Source of the DNA: DAOUJW01 sp034421015
GTDB taxonomy: Bacteria; Chloroflexota; Dehalococcoidia; Lucifugimonadales; UBA2985
NCBI GenBank assembly: GCA_034421015.1
Contig: DAOUKT010000015.1
Coordinates: forward strand, 62,001-126,000
Direction of reading: 5' to 3'
DNA length: 64,000 nucleotides
Part shown: one piece after another, positions 51,704 to 59,835 of the stretch
Layout of the letters: each line of letters starts with the position of its first letter
Numbering within the stretch: the stretch's first letter is position 1
Translations under genes and position numbers: made by a program
The notes under the pieces: model-generated
Told to the model about the DNA's origin: nothing
Database searches by the model: none
What the model saw: only the letters and a program-made list of their open reading frames with translations

Positions 51704-52675
51704 ATGCCCCAGATCACTTACAGGGACGCAATGACACGGGCCTTGAGGGAGGCCCTCCAGGACGAGAGGGTCTTCCTGATGGGAGAGGACGTTGGTGAGT
51801 ACGGAGGCGCATACGCCGTCACCAGGGGCCTGCTGGCCGAGTTCGGGCCGGAGCGCATCAGGGAGACGCCCATTGCGGAGTCCGTAATCGTAGGCGCGGG
51901 AACGGGCGCGGCCATGGCAGGGCTGAGGCCCATTGTGGAGCTGATGACAATCAACTTCAGCCTCCTGGCTATGGACCAGATAGTCAACCACACGGCCAAG
52001 CTGCGATACATGTCCGGCGGCCAGCTGACGTCGCCCCTGGTTGTGCGCACGGTTACAGGCGGCGGCGCGTCGGTTGGAGCCACCCACTCCCAGAGCCTGG
52101 AGGGATGGTTTGCATCCGTGCCCGGGCTGCGCGTGGCAGTTCCTGCAACCCCCTACGACGCTCTTGGGTTATTCAGGTACTCCATGCAGCAGGAGGACCC
52201 CGTCATATTCGTGGAGCACGCCCTGCTCTACGGCACGCGCGGCGAGGTGCCGGACGAGCCCTACGTCATCCCCTTCGGCAAGGCGGACGTCAAGAGGGCG
52301 GGCAGCGACGTGACAATCGTGGGCTACGCCCGCATGGCCGTCGTGGCTATGAGGGCAGCGGAGGAGCTTGAGAACCGGGGCATAAGCGCCGAGGTTGTTG
52401 ACCTTCGCACCCTTGCGCCCCTGGACGCCGACACAGTTCTGGAGTCGGTGAGGAAGACGGGCCGCGCCGTGGTAGTCGAGGAGACGTGGTACACGGGCGG
52501 CTTCGGAGCGACAGTCGTTGACCTTATACAGGCCAACGCCTTCGACTCCCTGGACGCTCCCGTAACAAGGGTGGCAGGCGAAGAGGTCCCCATGCCTTAC
52601 TCACGCCCCCTGGAGCTGGCTTCCATCCCGGACGATAGCAGGGTGGTCCGGGCCGTCGAGCAAATGTTGAGCTAG
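51704..52675 (+). CDS. pdhB: Pyruvate dehydrogenase E1 component, beta subunit
   Basis: A 323-aa subunit that completes the E1 active site. Features are ITYRDAMTRALREALQDERVFLMGEDVGEYGGAYAVTRGL, ETPIAESVIVGAGTGAAMAG and HSQSLEGWFASVPGLRVAVPATPYDALGL. The C-terminal transketolase-type domain includes LAPLDADTVLESVRKTGRAVVVEETW. It starts 3 bp after the alpha gene. Confidence 0.93.
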   Translation: MPQITYRDAMTRALREALQDERVFLMGEDVGEYGGAYAVTRGLLAEFGPERIRETPIAESVIVGAGTGAAMAGLRPIVELMTINFSLLAMDQIVNHTAKLRYMSGGQLTSPLVVRTVTGGGASVGATHSQSLEGWFASVPGLRVAVPATPYDALGLFRYSMQQEDPVIFVEHALLYGTRGEVPDEPYVIPFGKADVKRAGSDVTIVGYARMAVVAMRAAEELENRGISAEVVDLRTLAPLDADTVLESVRKTGRAVVVEETWYTGGFGATVVDLIQANAFDSLDAPVTRVAGEEVPMPYSRPLELASIPDDSRVVRAVEQMLS

Positions 52676-52704
52676 TTGCAACATCGGTTAGGAGGCGCAA
52701 CAAA

Positions 52705-53934
52705 ATGGCAACTACAGTCGTTATGCCTCAGATGGGCTTCGACATGCAGGAGGGCACTATCGTCCGCTGGCTGAAGCAGGAGGGCGATGAGGTCAGCAGG
52801 GGAGAGGCCATTGCGGAAATTGAGACGGACAAGGCCATTGTGGAGATGGAGGCCTTCGCGTCCGGCGTCCTTCTGAAGACTGTAGTTGGCGAAGGAGCGA
52901 CCGTGCCGGTCGGCCAGACGATTGCCGTTATCGGCGCTCCGGGCGAGCCACTGCCCGACCTGGGCGCGCCGCCCGAGGCCACAGCCGAGACCGAGGCTCC
53001 CCAGGAAGCGCCGGCAGTCGCCGAGGCAGCTCCGGCAGCCGAAGCGCCAGCCGCTTCAGCCGACCAGGTGAGGGCTTCCCCCCTGGCGCGCAGGCTTGCA
53101 GAGGAGCGGGGAATCGACCTGGCGCAGGTCAGGGGAAGCGGCCCCGGTGGCCGCATCACCCGCGACGACGTCCTGGCGGCCGACTCGCAGACGGCGGAGG
53201 CCGCCCCCGCAGCGCCCGCGTCGGCGCCGGCCGCGGCCGATGGCTCGGACGTCGAGATTGTGCAGCTCTCCCGCATGCGGCAGACCATCGCCCGCAGGAC
53301 TGTCCAGAGCATGCAGGAAGCGCCTCACTTCTACGTCACCGCAGACGTCGACATGACCCTGGCCCTCACACTCAGGCAGCAGCTCAACGAGAAGCTGGCC
53401 GGGGAGGCCCGCGTCTCCATCAACGACATGATTATCAAGGCGTGCGCCCTGGCCCTGGTCAAGTACCCCGCCTTCAACTCCTCGTTCCAGGGTGACCACC
53501 TCAGGGTCCACAAGCAGGTCAACATCGGCATTGCCGTTGCGCTGGAGGCGGGCCTGCTGGTGCTGTCCCTCGGCGACTGCCGTGGCAAGTCCCTGGCCGA
53601 CATCTCCAGGGCCAGCCGCGAGGTTGTGGAGCGGGCACAGGCGGGAGTGCTGCGAGAGGAGGACTACTCCGGCGGCACCTTCAGCATAAGCAACATGGGC
53701 ATGTTCGACGTGGACGCGTTCTCGGCGATCATCTATCCGCCCCAGGCCGCGGTCATAGCGGTGGGCACGGTGCGCAAGCAGCCGGTGGTGCGCGACGACC
53801 AGATAACCGTTGCCCAGGTGATGAAGGCAACCCTGTCCACCGACCACCGCGTAGCCGACGGCGCGCAGGCCGCCGAGTTTGCCGTAGAGGTAAAGCGTCT
53901 GCTGGAGAACCCCGTCAACCTGCTGGTGGAGTAA
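52705..53934 (+). CDS. pdhC: Dihydrolipoamide acetyltransferase (E2)
   Basis: A 409-aa core subunit. Lipoyl domain (1-80) with the modified Lys43 in EIETDKAIVEMEAF. An Ala/Glu/Pro-rich linker follows. The E1/E3-binding domain (about 115-155) includes SPLARRLAEERGIDLAQVRGSGPGGRITRDDV. The catalytic domain carries the motif DHRVADG with His381 and Asp385. Only one lipoyl domain. AGGAGGCGC precedes the ATG. With the E1 pair and E3 it forms a full complex making acetyl-CoA. Confidence 0.94.
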   Translation: MATTVVMPQMGFDMQEGTIVRWLKQEGDEVSRGEAIAEIETDKAIVEMEAFASGVLLKTVVGEGATVPVGQTIAVIGAPGEPLPDLGAPPEATAETEAPQEAPAVAEAAPAAEAPAASADQVRASPLARRLAEERGIDLAQVRGSGPGGRITRDDVLAADSQTAEAAPAAPASAPAAADGSDVEIVQLSRMRQTIARRTVQSMQEAPHFYVTADVDMTLALTLRQQLNEKLAGEARVSINDMIIKACALALVKYPAFNSSFQGDHLRVHKQVNIGIAVALEAGLLVLSLGDCRGKSLADISRASREVVERAQAGVLREEDYSGGTFSISNMGMFDVDAFSAIIYPPQAAVIAVGTVRKQPVVRDDQITVAQVMKATLSTDHRVADGAQAAEFAVEVKRLLENPVNLLVE

Positions 53935-53956
53935 GGGCGAGGCAGATCAAGCGGCC

Positions 53957-54340
53957 TTAGTCGCTCGCGAGCGCTTCCGCGTCTCTGACGTAGTCAATAG
54001 TCTCGCGGATTCGTCGCTCTATGAGATCAGCAGGCTCACATATACCAAGGTAGAAGCAATCGCCGTGGAGAGAACTCTGCCTGGAGTAGTAGCGGTTTAC
54101 CAGAGACTGGACCCGGTTATCGGTTTGGGCTAATCTCTCAAGTCCAATCCTGCTATAGGTAGTCCTTTCAGGCTCCTCGCCGGTACGCGACAGGATCAGG
54201 GCGTTGGTGGCGCGGAGCGTAGCGCACCACGCCTTCTCGGCGGCGTTCCGGATGTCGCCCTCGGCCAGCTGCTCAAGGGCTTCGGCGTGGACCTGGCGGG
54301 CATCGGCGAATATTCTTGCTGCGTCGGCGGTTATGGTCAT
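53957..54340 (-). CDS. PaREP1/HEPN-like domain protein
   Basis: A 127-aa helical protein. The phrase HAEALEQLAEGDIRNAAEKAWCATLRATNALIL is the helical hairpin typical of PaREP1/HEPN-type proteins. No RxxxxH nuclease motif was found, so an RNase role is unlikely. The usual context is pairing with a nucleotidyltransferase or toxin, but none lies beside it. It converges on the E2 gene. Confidence 0.65.
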   Translation of the reverse strand: MTITADAARIFADARQVHAEALEQLAEGDIRNAAEKAWCATLRATNALILSRTGEEPERTTYSRIGLERLAQTDNRVQSLVNRYYSRQSSLHGDCFYLGICEPADLIERRIRETIDYVRDAEALASD

Positions 54341-54417
54341 GGACGTGGGCCTCGCCTAGAGCATATCACAAGGGGAGTGACCTTTCACCAGAGGTGAGCT
54401 GATGGGAAGGGACGCCG

Positions 54418-54741
54418 TCACATCGGCGGGGTCAGGTACTCCCGGACCTCTATCTCACAGCCTTCGGCCCAGCGCAGGTGCGGGTGGCTCTGCACCAGGG
54501 CAATGGCGGCCTGCATGCTCTCCGCCTCGATTATCGAGAACCCCGTTACGTTGGGGTCTACTTGGGAGCTGCCTGTGACGCTCACCCGGGTCCCAACGTC
54601 CAGCATCCCTCCAAAGTCGACAACCGCCGCGCCCTGCTCTCCAAACCAGTCCATCCACGCCTTGCCGTCCTCCGGGGTGGCCCTGGACATCTGCTCCCTG
54701 GCGGTCATTGGGGCGCGGTAGAGAATAATGAACCTGCTCAT
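54418..54741 (-). CDS. YCII-related (DGPF-like) protein
   Basis: A 107-aa ferredoxin-fold protein of the YCII type: SRFIILYRAPMTAREQM ... GFSIIEAESMQAAIALVQSHPHLRWAEGCEIEVREYL. Some are subunits of sigma-factor systems, others have unknown enzyme roles. AGAGAGGTCTACAAG precedes the ATG. It stands alone. The 277-bp gap to 55018 shows no convincing gene. Confidence 0.8.
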   Translation of the reverse strand: MSRFIILYRAPMTAREQMSRATPEDGKAWMDWFGEQGAAVVDFGGMLDVGTRVSVTGSSQVDPNVTGFSIIEAESMQAAIALVQSHPHLRWAEGCEIEVREYLTPPM

Positions 54742-55018
54742 CTTGTAGACCTCTCTTTGTGTTCTCTGTGAGCTTCAAGCCTTGGGAATGTAACACCGGG
54801 CGTTGTAGTTGGCAAGCTGGAGAAAGTCAGGTGGTAACAGTATGGTCCTGACGCGTTCGAACGGACTAGCTAGAGAGCAAAGACTATTCTCAGCATACCC
54901 TACAGGATTGGCGATTGTTCTACCTGTTCGGATACAATCTTTACAACTGGATAACAGTGAATTCTCGGTTCGACCAGGCTCGTTTACGATAAATCTCCAG
55001 CAGTTAGGAGGCTAACAA

Positions 55019-55666
55019 ATGGTTGGGGAGATATACGACTTTAGGTTGATTGAAGTTGAGATTGAGCTAAGAAGACTCCAGGAACAGTTGGAGCATATCG
55101 AAGAGCAAATAGAACGAGGACAAGAGAGAGCAGAGGAGGAATTGGCTCCAGATACGCCGTTTGAAAATGAAGCAGATTGGGCTATGCGCTGGCGACAGTA
55201 CTACTACGAGATTGACGTTATTCTTCCGCGTATCTGGAGAAGTCCGTTTCTGGTCTCCATGTTCTCTGTGTACGAGGCGGCGGTGACAGAAGTTGCAGGC
55301 CTAGTCCAAAAGAAGCAGGGACAGCAGAATGGCCTTGATGACCACAGAGGGAATTTTCTTAAACGCGCTGAGAAATATTTCAAAGAAATCCTCGAGTTCA
55401 AGTTATTAGCTAACAACGAGCGATGGGAGCAACTGAAAATACTATCTGAGCTTCGTAACGTAGTTGCACATACGAATGGTCGTATTGAAATGGTTGGCAA
55501 GGAAAGGAGGAGGAAGATTCGGAAGTACGAGGGAGTTGATATCGGTAATGGCTATTTGGTTGTAAGTGGAGAGTTCCTAAGATATACATTTACGTTAGTG
55601 AAAGATGAGCTTAAAGACCTTGTGGCAAGGTACCGGGAGTGGGATACAATCTACAGGGAAAGCTAG
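55019..55666 (+). CDS. HEPN-like protein with RNxxxH motif
   Basis: A 215-aa, highly charged helical protein. A long coiled-coil-like N-terminus (LIEVEIELRRLQEQLEHIEEQIERGQE) is followed by helices and the phrase ELRNVVAHTNGRI. This fits the catalytic Arg-x4-His of HEPN ribonucleases, which often serve in toxin or anti-phage systems. AGGAGGCTAACAA precedes the ATG. It lies in an AT-richer patch with no visible antitoxin, and faces an unknown gene. The family assignment is by motif only. Confidence 0.6.
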   Translation: MVGEIYDFRLIEVEIELRRLQEQLEHIEEQIERGQERAEEELAPDTPFENEADWAMRWRQYYYEIDVILPRIWRSPFLVSMFSVYEAAVTEVAGLVQKKQGQQNGLDDHRGNFLKRAEKYFKEILEFKLLANNERWEQLKILSELRNVVAHTNGRIEMVGKERRRKIRKYEGVDIGNGYLVVSGEFLRYTFTLVKDELKDLVARYREWDTIYRES

Positions 55667-55735
55667 TGTAGGGAATGTTGTGTCAACGACACAGACAAGC
55701 AAACTGAAACCCAATGGGCCTTAACCTGAATAGCT

Positions 55736-56323
55736 TTATGCCAGCGTGCCTTGCTCCTTCTCGTATCTTACAACCATTTCTCTTGCGTCAGTTAGAAACC
55801 CTTGGTAAGTTGGCACAGGCGCGGCCGCCAAATCAGGCGGTGCAAAGTCCTTTATTTGCTCCCATCCCAAATTCTCATAGCGGATTGAGGATTCAAGTGC
55901 TCCTAAGTAGAGTTCACGGTGTAGGCTTCCCTTCATCAACCCCCAAAAAAGAGCGACCTCAGCCCACCTAACCGCTGCAGCACGTGTCACTCCCTTAGAC
56001 CCGCTGGACTCAAGCGACTTCGTTATGTCAGTTATGCATGGGTCAGACTCAATTGATATGTCCCCAGAGTTCGAGTCTAACCAGCTTTGCAGGGTTCCCC
56101 TCATTTGCCCGTAGGCGTTTTCGGCATCATCTCCTGCTGTCTGTCTCAGGATAGGCAGAATCTTTGTAGGAAACTGTGCGCCAACTGCTATGCCAAATTT
56201 CAGGCACTCTATCGCCGCGACCTTTGCCAAAACAGTATCAATCCCAGGGCTTTTGAATACCTCTCCAAGAATTATGCGTAATGCCCAATCTCTGAATGGA
56301 ACCTTTTTCTTGCGCCAGAACAT
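55736..56323 (-). CDS. Protein of unknown function
   Basis: A 195-aa protein, basic at the start (MFWRKKKVPFRDWALRI) and mostly helical after it. No membrane helix is evident. Some Cys/Trp-containing segments (CLKFGIAVGAQFPTKIL; VRWAEVALFWGLMKGS) are weakly hydrophobic. GGGAGG lies 7 nt before the ATG. It converges on the HEPN-like gene. The upstream gap 56324-56583 holds an inverted repeat and the tRNA promoter. Confidence 0.55.
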   Translation of the reverse strand: MFWRKKKVPFRDWALRIILGEVFKSPGIDTVLAKVAAIECLKFGIAVGAQFPTKILPILRQTAGDDAENAYGQMRGTLQSWLDSNSGDISIESDPCITDITKSLESSGSKGVTRAAAVRWAEVALFWGLMKGSLHRELYLGALESSIRYENLGWEQIKDFAPPDLAAAPVPTYQGFLTDAREMVVRYEKEQGTLA

Positions 56324-56388
56324 CCTGCGGCCTCCCAAGTCTGTATTGCGCCAAAAGAAAAGCCCCCTCGTGGCAGGATACGGCGCTT

Positions 56389-56472
56389 GCTAGAGACACC
56401 TCACCCATAGCGAGGCCACTTGGGGGCACGGATGAATCCGCACCTTGTGCTCACTATGAGCGTGTCTCTAGC
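56389..56472. repeat. Long inverted repeat, possible structured leader
   Basis: GCTAGAGACAC (56389-56399) and GTGTCTCTAGC (56462-56472) form a perfect 11-bp stem. Inside it continue CTCA/TGAG (56400-56403/56457-56460) and a short CGGA-TGAA-TCCG hairpin. It lies 66 bp upstream of the minus-strand gene at 56323. A leader structure, or the remains of a small mobile element, would both fit. Confidence 0.45.
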
Positions 56473-56539
56473 ATTTGGAGTGTAGCACGGGAGAGCAGGA
56501 GGCTCAAGTTTGAACTGTTTGTACCTCGCGTTAAAGTCC

Positions 56540-56568
56540 TTGTAGCCACTCGCTGCATCTGCTATATT
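56540..56568 (+). promoter_or_regulatory. Promoter of tRNA-Ser
   Basis: -35 TTGTAG (56540-56545) and -10 TATATT (56563-56568), 17 bp apart. The expected start near 56575 lies 9 nt before the tRNA 5' end. It may also read into miaB. Confidence 0.6.
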
Positions 56569-56583
56569 TGTTGTATACAGGCA

Positions 56584-56675
56584 GGAGGGATCGCATAGTG
56601 GCCTAGTGCGGCCGCCTGCTAAGCGGTTAGGGGGCGAAAGCTCTCTCATGGGTTCGAATCCCATTCCCTCCGCCA
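56584..56675 (+). tRNA. tRNA-Ser (anticodon GCU), CCA encoded
   Basis: Acceptor arms GGAGGGA (56584-56590) and TCCCTCC (56665-56671) pair fully, followed by G and an encoded CCA (56673-56675). The anticodon loop CTGCTAA within GCCGC/GCGGT arms gives anticodon GCU, reading AGC and AGU. The long variable arm (about GGGGGCGAAAGCTCTC) is the class II feature of serine tRNAs. The T-loop is GGTTCGAATCC. Confidence 0.93.
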
Positions 56676-56692
56676 GCCCAATCTGAGTAAAA

Positions 56693-57991
56693 ATGCCACG
56701 AACGCAGATGAGTCCACAGAGCTACTATATCTGGACCATCGGCTGCCAGATGAACAAGGCTGACTCCGAGCGGCTCGCCGGAGCGCTGGAAGGACTTGGC
56801 TTCCAGGAGTGCGAGTCGCCCAGGGAGGCGGGCGTAATCGTCCTCAACAGCTGCGTCGTCCGGCAGAGCGCCGAGGACAAGGTCACGGGCATGGTCACGT
56901 CCCTCAAGCCCCTCAAGGAGCGGGACCCGGAGCGGATTGTCGCGCTGATGGGCTGCATGGTGGGCCCCAAGACGGCGGAGCTTGAGCGCCGATACCCTTA
57001 CGTAGACGTATTCATGTCGCCCCAGCAGTACGCCCCGCTCATCGACCTCCTTGGAGGTCGATTCGGTTTGGATACGGAGGGCTGCCTGCAGAACCTGGCG
57101 CCCGTCAGGCCACAGGTCACCACCTACGTGCCCATAATCCACGGCTGCGACGAGTTCTGCTCCTTCTGCATCATCCCGTACCGGAGGGGCAGGCAGAAGA
57201 GCCGCCCGGTTGACGACGTTGTCAGAGAGGTGGAGCTTCTGGCGCAGCGCGGCGTTAGAGAGGTAACGCTGCTGGGCCAGACCGTCGACGCCTACGGCCA
57301 CGACCTGCCGGACAGGCCGGACCTGGCCGACCTGCTTGAAGCGGTGCATCCCGTAGAGGGCCTGGAGCGGATTCGCTTCCTCACCTCCCATCCTCGGTTC
57401 ATGAGCGATCGCATCATCCGGGCAGTTGCAGACTTGCCCAAGGTGTGCGAACATTTTAATCTACCCTTTCAGGCGGGGGACGATACGGTCTTGGAGAACA
57501 TGCGCCGCAGCTACAACCGGGACGACTATCGCAGCCTGGTCGACAGGATTCGCTCGGCTGTGCCCAGCGTCTCCATGAGCGCTGACGTCATAGTCGGCTT
57601 TCCGGGGGAGACGGACGAGCAGTTCCAGGCGACCCTTGACCTCATCCGCGAGACCAGGTTCGACAAGGTGCACGCGGCCGCATACTCCACCAGGCCCGGA
57701 ACCATAGCCGCCCGAAAGATGGAAGACGACGTTCCACTTGATGAGAAGAAGGCCAGGCTTCAAGCCATTGAAGACCTGCAAGAGGACATTGTCACCGGTA
57801 TCAACGCCGGCCTCATGGGTCAGACGATGGACGTTCTGGTGGACGGCCACAACAAGGGTCGGTGGCAGGGGAGGACTCGCAGCGACAAGCTGGTGTTCTT
57901 CCCCGGCGATAACGGCCTTCTGGGTGAACTGGTGAACGTGCGCATACAGAAGACCGGCCCGTGGTCGCTTCAGGGCGCCCTCGCCTGTTGA
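56693..57991 (+). CDS. miaB: tRNA-2-methylthio-N6-isopentenyladenosine synthase MiaB
   Basis: A 432-aa radical-SAM methylthiotransferase that adds a methylthio group at A37 of tRNAs reading UNN codons. The N-terminal cluster domain is YYIWTIGCQMNKADSERLAGALE with further Cys in LNSCVVRQ and LMGCMVG. The radical-SAM motif is CDEFCSFCIIPYRRG, and GQTVDAYG is MiaB-like rather than RimO- or MtaB-like. The C-terminal TRAM domain begins near MDVLVDGHNKGRWQGRTRSDKLV. It starts 17 bp after the tRNA-Ser gene and may use the same promoter. Confidence 0.9.
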   Translation: MPRTQMSPQSYYIWTIGCQMNKADSERLAGALEGLGFQECESPREAGVIVLNSCVVRQSAEDKVTGMVTSLKPLKERDPERIVALMGCMVGPKTAELERRYPYVDVFMSPQQYAPLIDLLGGRFGLDTEGCLQNLAPVRPQVTTYVPIIHGCDEFCSFCIIPYRRGRQKSRPVDDVVREVELLAQRGVREVTLLGQTVDAYGHDLPDRPDLADLLEAVHPVEGLERIRFLTSHPRFMSDRIIRAVADLPKVCEHFNLPFQAGDDTVLENMRRSYNRDDYRSLVDRIRSAVPSVSMSADVIVGFPGETDEQFQATLDLIRETRFDKVHAAAYSTRPGTIAARKMEDDVPLDEKKARLQAIEDLQEDIVTGINAGLMGQTMDVLVDGHNKGRWQGRTRSDKLVFFPGDNGLLGELVNVRIQKTGPWSLQGALAC

Positions 57992-58028
57992 CCCAAGATT
58001 CTCCACACTAAACTTGGAGTGATTCACT

Positions 58029-59234
58029 ATGCCAGCTACAGAGAGACTTCCATATATTCCGCTAACGGAAACTGAGCAGTCCGCGTTCTGTCGCATTGAT
58101 GAGCCGCTGACGGTCAAGCCCCTGGCCGAGGAGTTCGCTGCCGTTGTGAGCTGGCAGAGCATCCCGGCGGAGTACCACCACCTCGGCGGCGAGGACCTGG
58201 AGCGACGCATCGGGGACGCCCGGAACATCCTGGGCAGCAACGTAGTGGTGCTGGGTCACCACTACCAGCGGGACGAAGTCGTCCAGTTCGCCGACTTCCG
58301 GGGCGACTCCCTGAAGCTGTCCCAGCAGGCCGCGGCCCAGCCGCAGGCGGAGTACATCGTCTTCTGCGGCGTTCACTTCATGGCGGAGACGGCGGACATA
58401 CTCAGCGCGCCCCATCAGAAGGTCATTCTGCCCAACATCACGGCCGGATGCTCCATGGCCGACATGGCCCGCACCGACGATGTGCTGGACTGCTGGGACG
58501 ACCTGGTCGAAGTCCTGGGCGAGGGCGGCATCATTCCCATCACGTATATGAACTCCACGGCGGCAATCAAGGCCCTGTGCGGCAGGAACAACGGCATTGT
58601 CTGCACCTCCAGCAACGCGCCGGCGGTGTTCAAGTGGGCCTTCGAGCGCGGGGAGCGGATTGTCTTCTTCCCGGACCAGCACCTTGGGCGCAACACGGGC
58701 CTGAAGATGGGCGTTGGGCTGGACGAGATGGTGGTGTGGAACCCCTTCAAGCCCCTGGGTGGCAGCACTGCAGAGGAACTCCGAAACTCCAGGGTTGTGC
58801 TCTGGCAGGGCCACTGCTCGGTTCACACCCGCTTCTCAGTGGCGCAAATCGAGAAGGCCCGGGCCGCCTACCCGGACATAAACGTGGTGGTGCACCCGGA
58901 GTGCGTGATGGACGTGGTCCAGGCCGCCGACTGCGACGGCTCCACCGAGTTCATCATCAAGACTATCAACGAGGCGCCGGCCGGGAGCAAGTGGGCCGTT
59001 GGCACGGAGATTAGCCTGGTCAACCGCATCGCCCTGGAGAACCCGGACAAGCTGGTCTTCTGCCTGGACTCCGTGGTCTGCCCCTGCTCGACCATGTATC
59101 GCACGCATCCGGCGTACCTCCTGTGGTCCCTGGAGCGGCTGGTGGACGGAGAGGTGATCAACCGCATCACCGTCGACGACGAGACGGCTCACCAGGCCCG
59201 CGTTGCCCTGGACCGTATGCTGCAAGAGGTGTAG
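58029..59234 (+). CDS. nadA: Quinolinate synthase NadA
   Basis: A 401-aa 4Fe-4S enzyme that condenses iminoaspartate with dihydroxyacetone phosphate in NAD synthesis. Conserved Cys stretches are PNITAGCSMADM, the HPECVMDV region and VVCPCSTMYRTHPAYLLWSLERL. Family phrases include GHHYQRDEVVQFADFRGDS, ITYMNSTAAIKAL and FFPDQHLGRNTG. No L-aspartate oxidase gene (nadB) is in the window. GGAGTGATTCACT precedes the ATG. A toxin-antitoxin pair separates it from nadC. Confidence 0.95.
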   Translation: MPATERLPYIPLTETEQSAFCRIDEPLTVKPLAEEFAAVVSWQSIPAEYHHLGGEDLERRIGDARNILGSNVVVLGHHYQRDEVVQFADFRGDSLKLSQQAAAQPQAEYIVFCGVHFMAETADILSAPHQKVILPNITAGCSMADMARTDDVLDCWDDLVEVLGEGGIIPITYMNSTAAIKALCGRNNGIVCTSSNAPAVFKWAFERGERIVFFPDQHLGRNTGLKMGVGLDEMVVWNPFKPLGGSTAEELRNSRVVLWQGHCSVHTRFSVAQIEKARAAYPDINVVVHPECVMDVVQAADCDGSTEFIIKTINEAPAGSKWAVGTEISLVNRIALENPDKLVFCLDSVVCPCSTMYRTHPAYLLWSLERLVDGEVINRITVDDETAHQARVALDRMLQEV

Positions 59235-59338
59235 GGGGACTGCACCGGGGGTTTTGGCCTGTGAGTCTGACAACAGGCTACCAGGTATTGATGAATGTAG
59301 CAGGATAGCGCCTCAACAAATAGGGGATTGGAGCGCCA

Positions 59339-59554
59339 ATGAACGGCAGAGAGAGCAAGGCAGAGGTCTTTCTGATGGCATTGCAGTCTCTTTCCAAGGC
59401 GGAAAGAGAGATTGTAATAGAGCGCATACTGGAAGACCCTGAATTGAGGGAGGAAGTGCTGGACATGGCTGTAATCAGAGCTACTGAAGGGGAGCCCTCT
59501 ACCTCCCTTGAGGAATATCTTGCGGAGTCCAGAAGGCGGGACGTTGCGGTGTGA
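59339..59554 (+). CDS. Antitoxin of a RelE/ParE-type pair
   Basis: A 71-aa acidic, helical protein (SKAEREIVIERILEDPELREEVLDMAVIRATEGEPSTSLEEYLAE) that overlaps the toxin gene by 4 bp. The end EPSTSLEEYLAESRRR is the kind of tail that binds a RelE-type toxin. There is no clear DNA-binding motif. It lies in the nadA-nadC interval on the same strand. Confidence 0.75.
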   Translation: MNGRESKAEVFLMALQSLSKAEREIVIERILEDPELREEVLDMAVIRATEGEPSTSLEEYLAESRRRDVAV

Positions 59555-59805
59555 CTTATGAAGTCCGGGTTTTGCGCCCGGTCACGAGGGTTCTCTTCGG
59601 GCTCTCATCGGCTATGCGTGAACGTATTAACTCCCGGCTTGAATCACTAAGAGATAACCCCAGGCCCAGGGGTACCAGGAAGCTCAAAGGCGGAGAGCAA
59701 TACCGCATTCGCGTTGGAGACTACAGGGTCTTGTACACCATCGACGACCCGGGAAACTTGGTGACCATCAACTTCATTGAACACCGGCGTGAGGCCTATC
59801 GCTGA
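59551..59805 (+). CDS. RelE/ParE-family toxin
   Basis: An 84-aa protein with the RelE fold pattern: TYEVRVLRPVTRVLFGL, LRDNPRPRGTRKLKGGEQYRIRVGDYRVLYTIDD and INFIEHRREAYR. RelE toxins cut mRNA in the ribosome; ParE toxins poison gyrase. The basic residues in YRIRVGDYRVLY fit RelE. GTG start, coupled to the antitoxin stop. Confidence 0.9.
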   Translation: MTYEVRVLRPVTRVLFGLSSAMRERINSRLESLRDNPRPRGTRKLKGGEQYRIRVGDYRVLYTIDDPGNLVTINFIEHRREAYR

Positions 59806-59835
59806 GGAAACCTAGAAGGCAAGAGAGCCTGCAAT

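Noticed and set aside
54809..55015. A 68-codon frame before the HEPN-like gene
   Set aside because: No ribosome site and no family pattern; its end overlaps the ribosome site of the next gene. It could not be supported.
56584..57991. A functional link between tRNA-Ser(GCU) and miaB
   Set aside because: MiaB modifies tRNAs that read UNN codons; GCU reads AGC and AGU, so this tRNA is not an expected substrate. The closeness is probably chance or a shared promoter.
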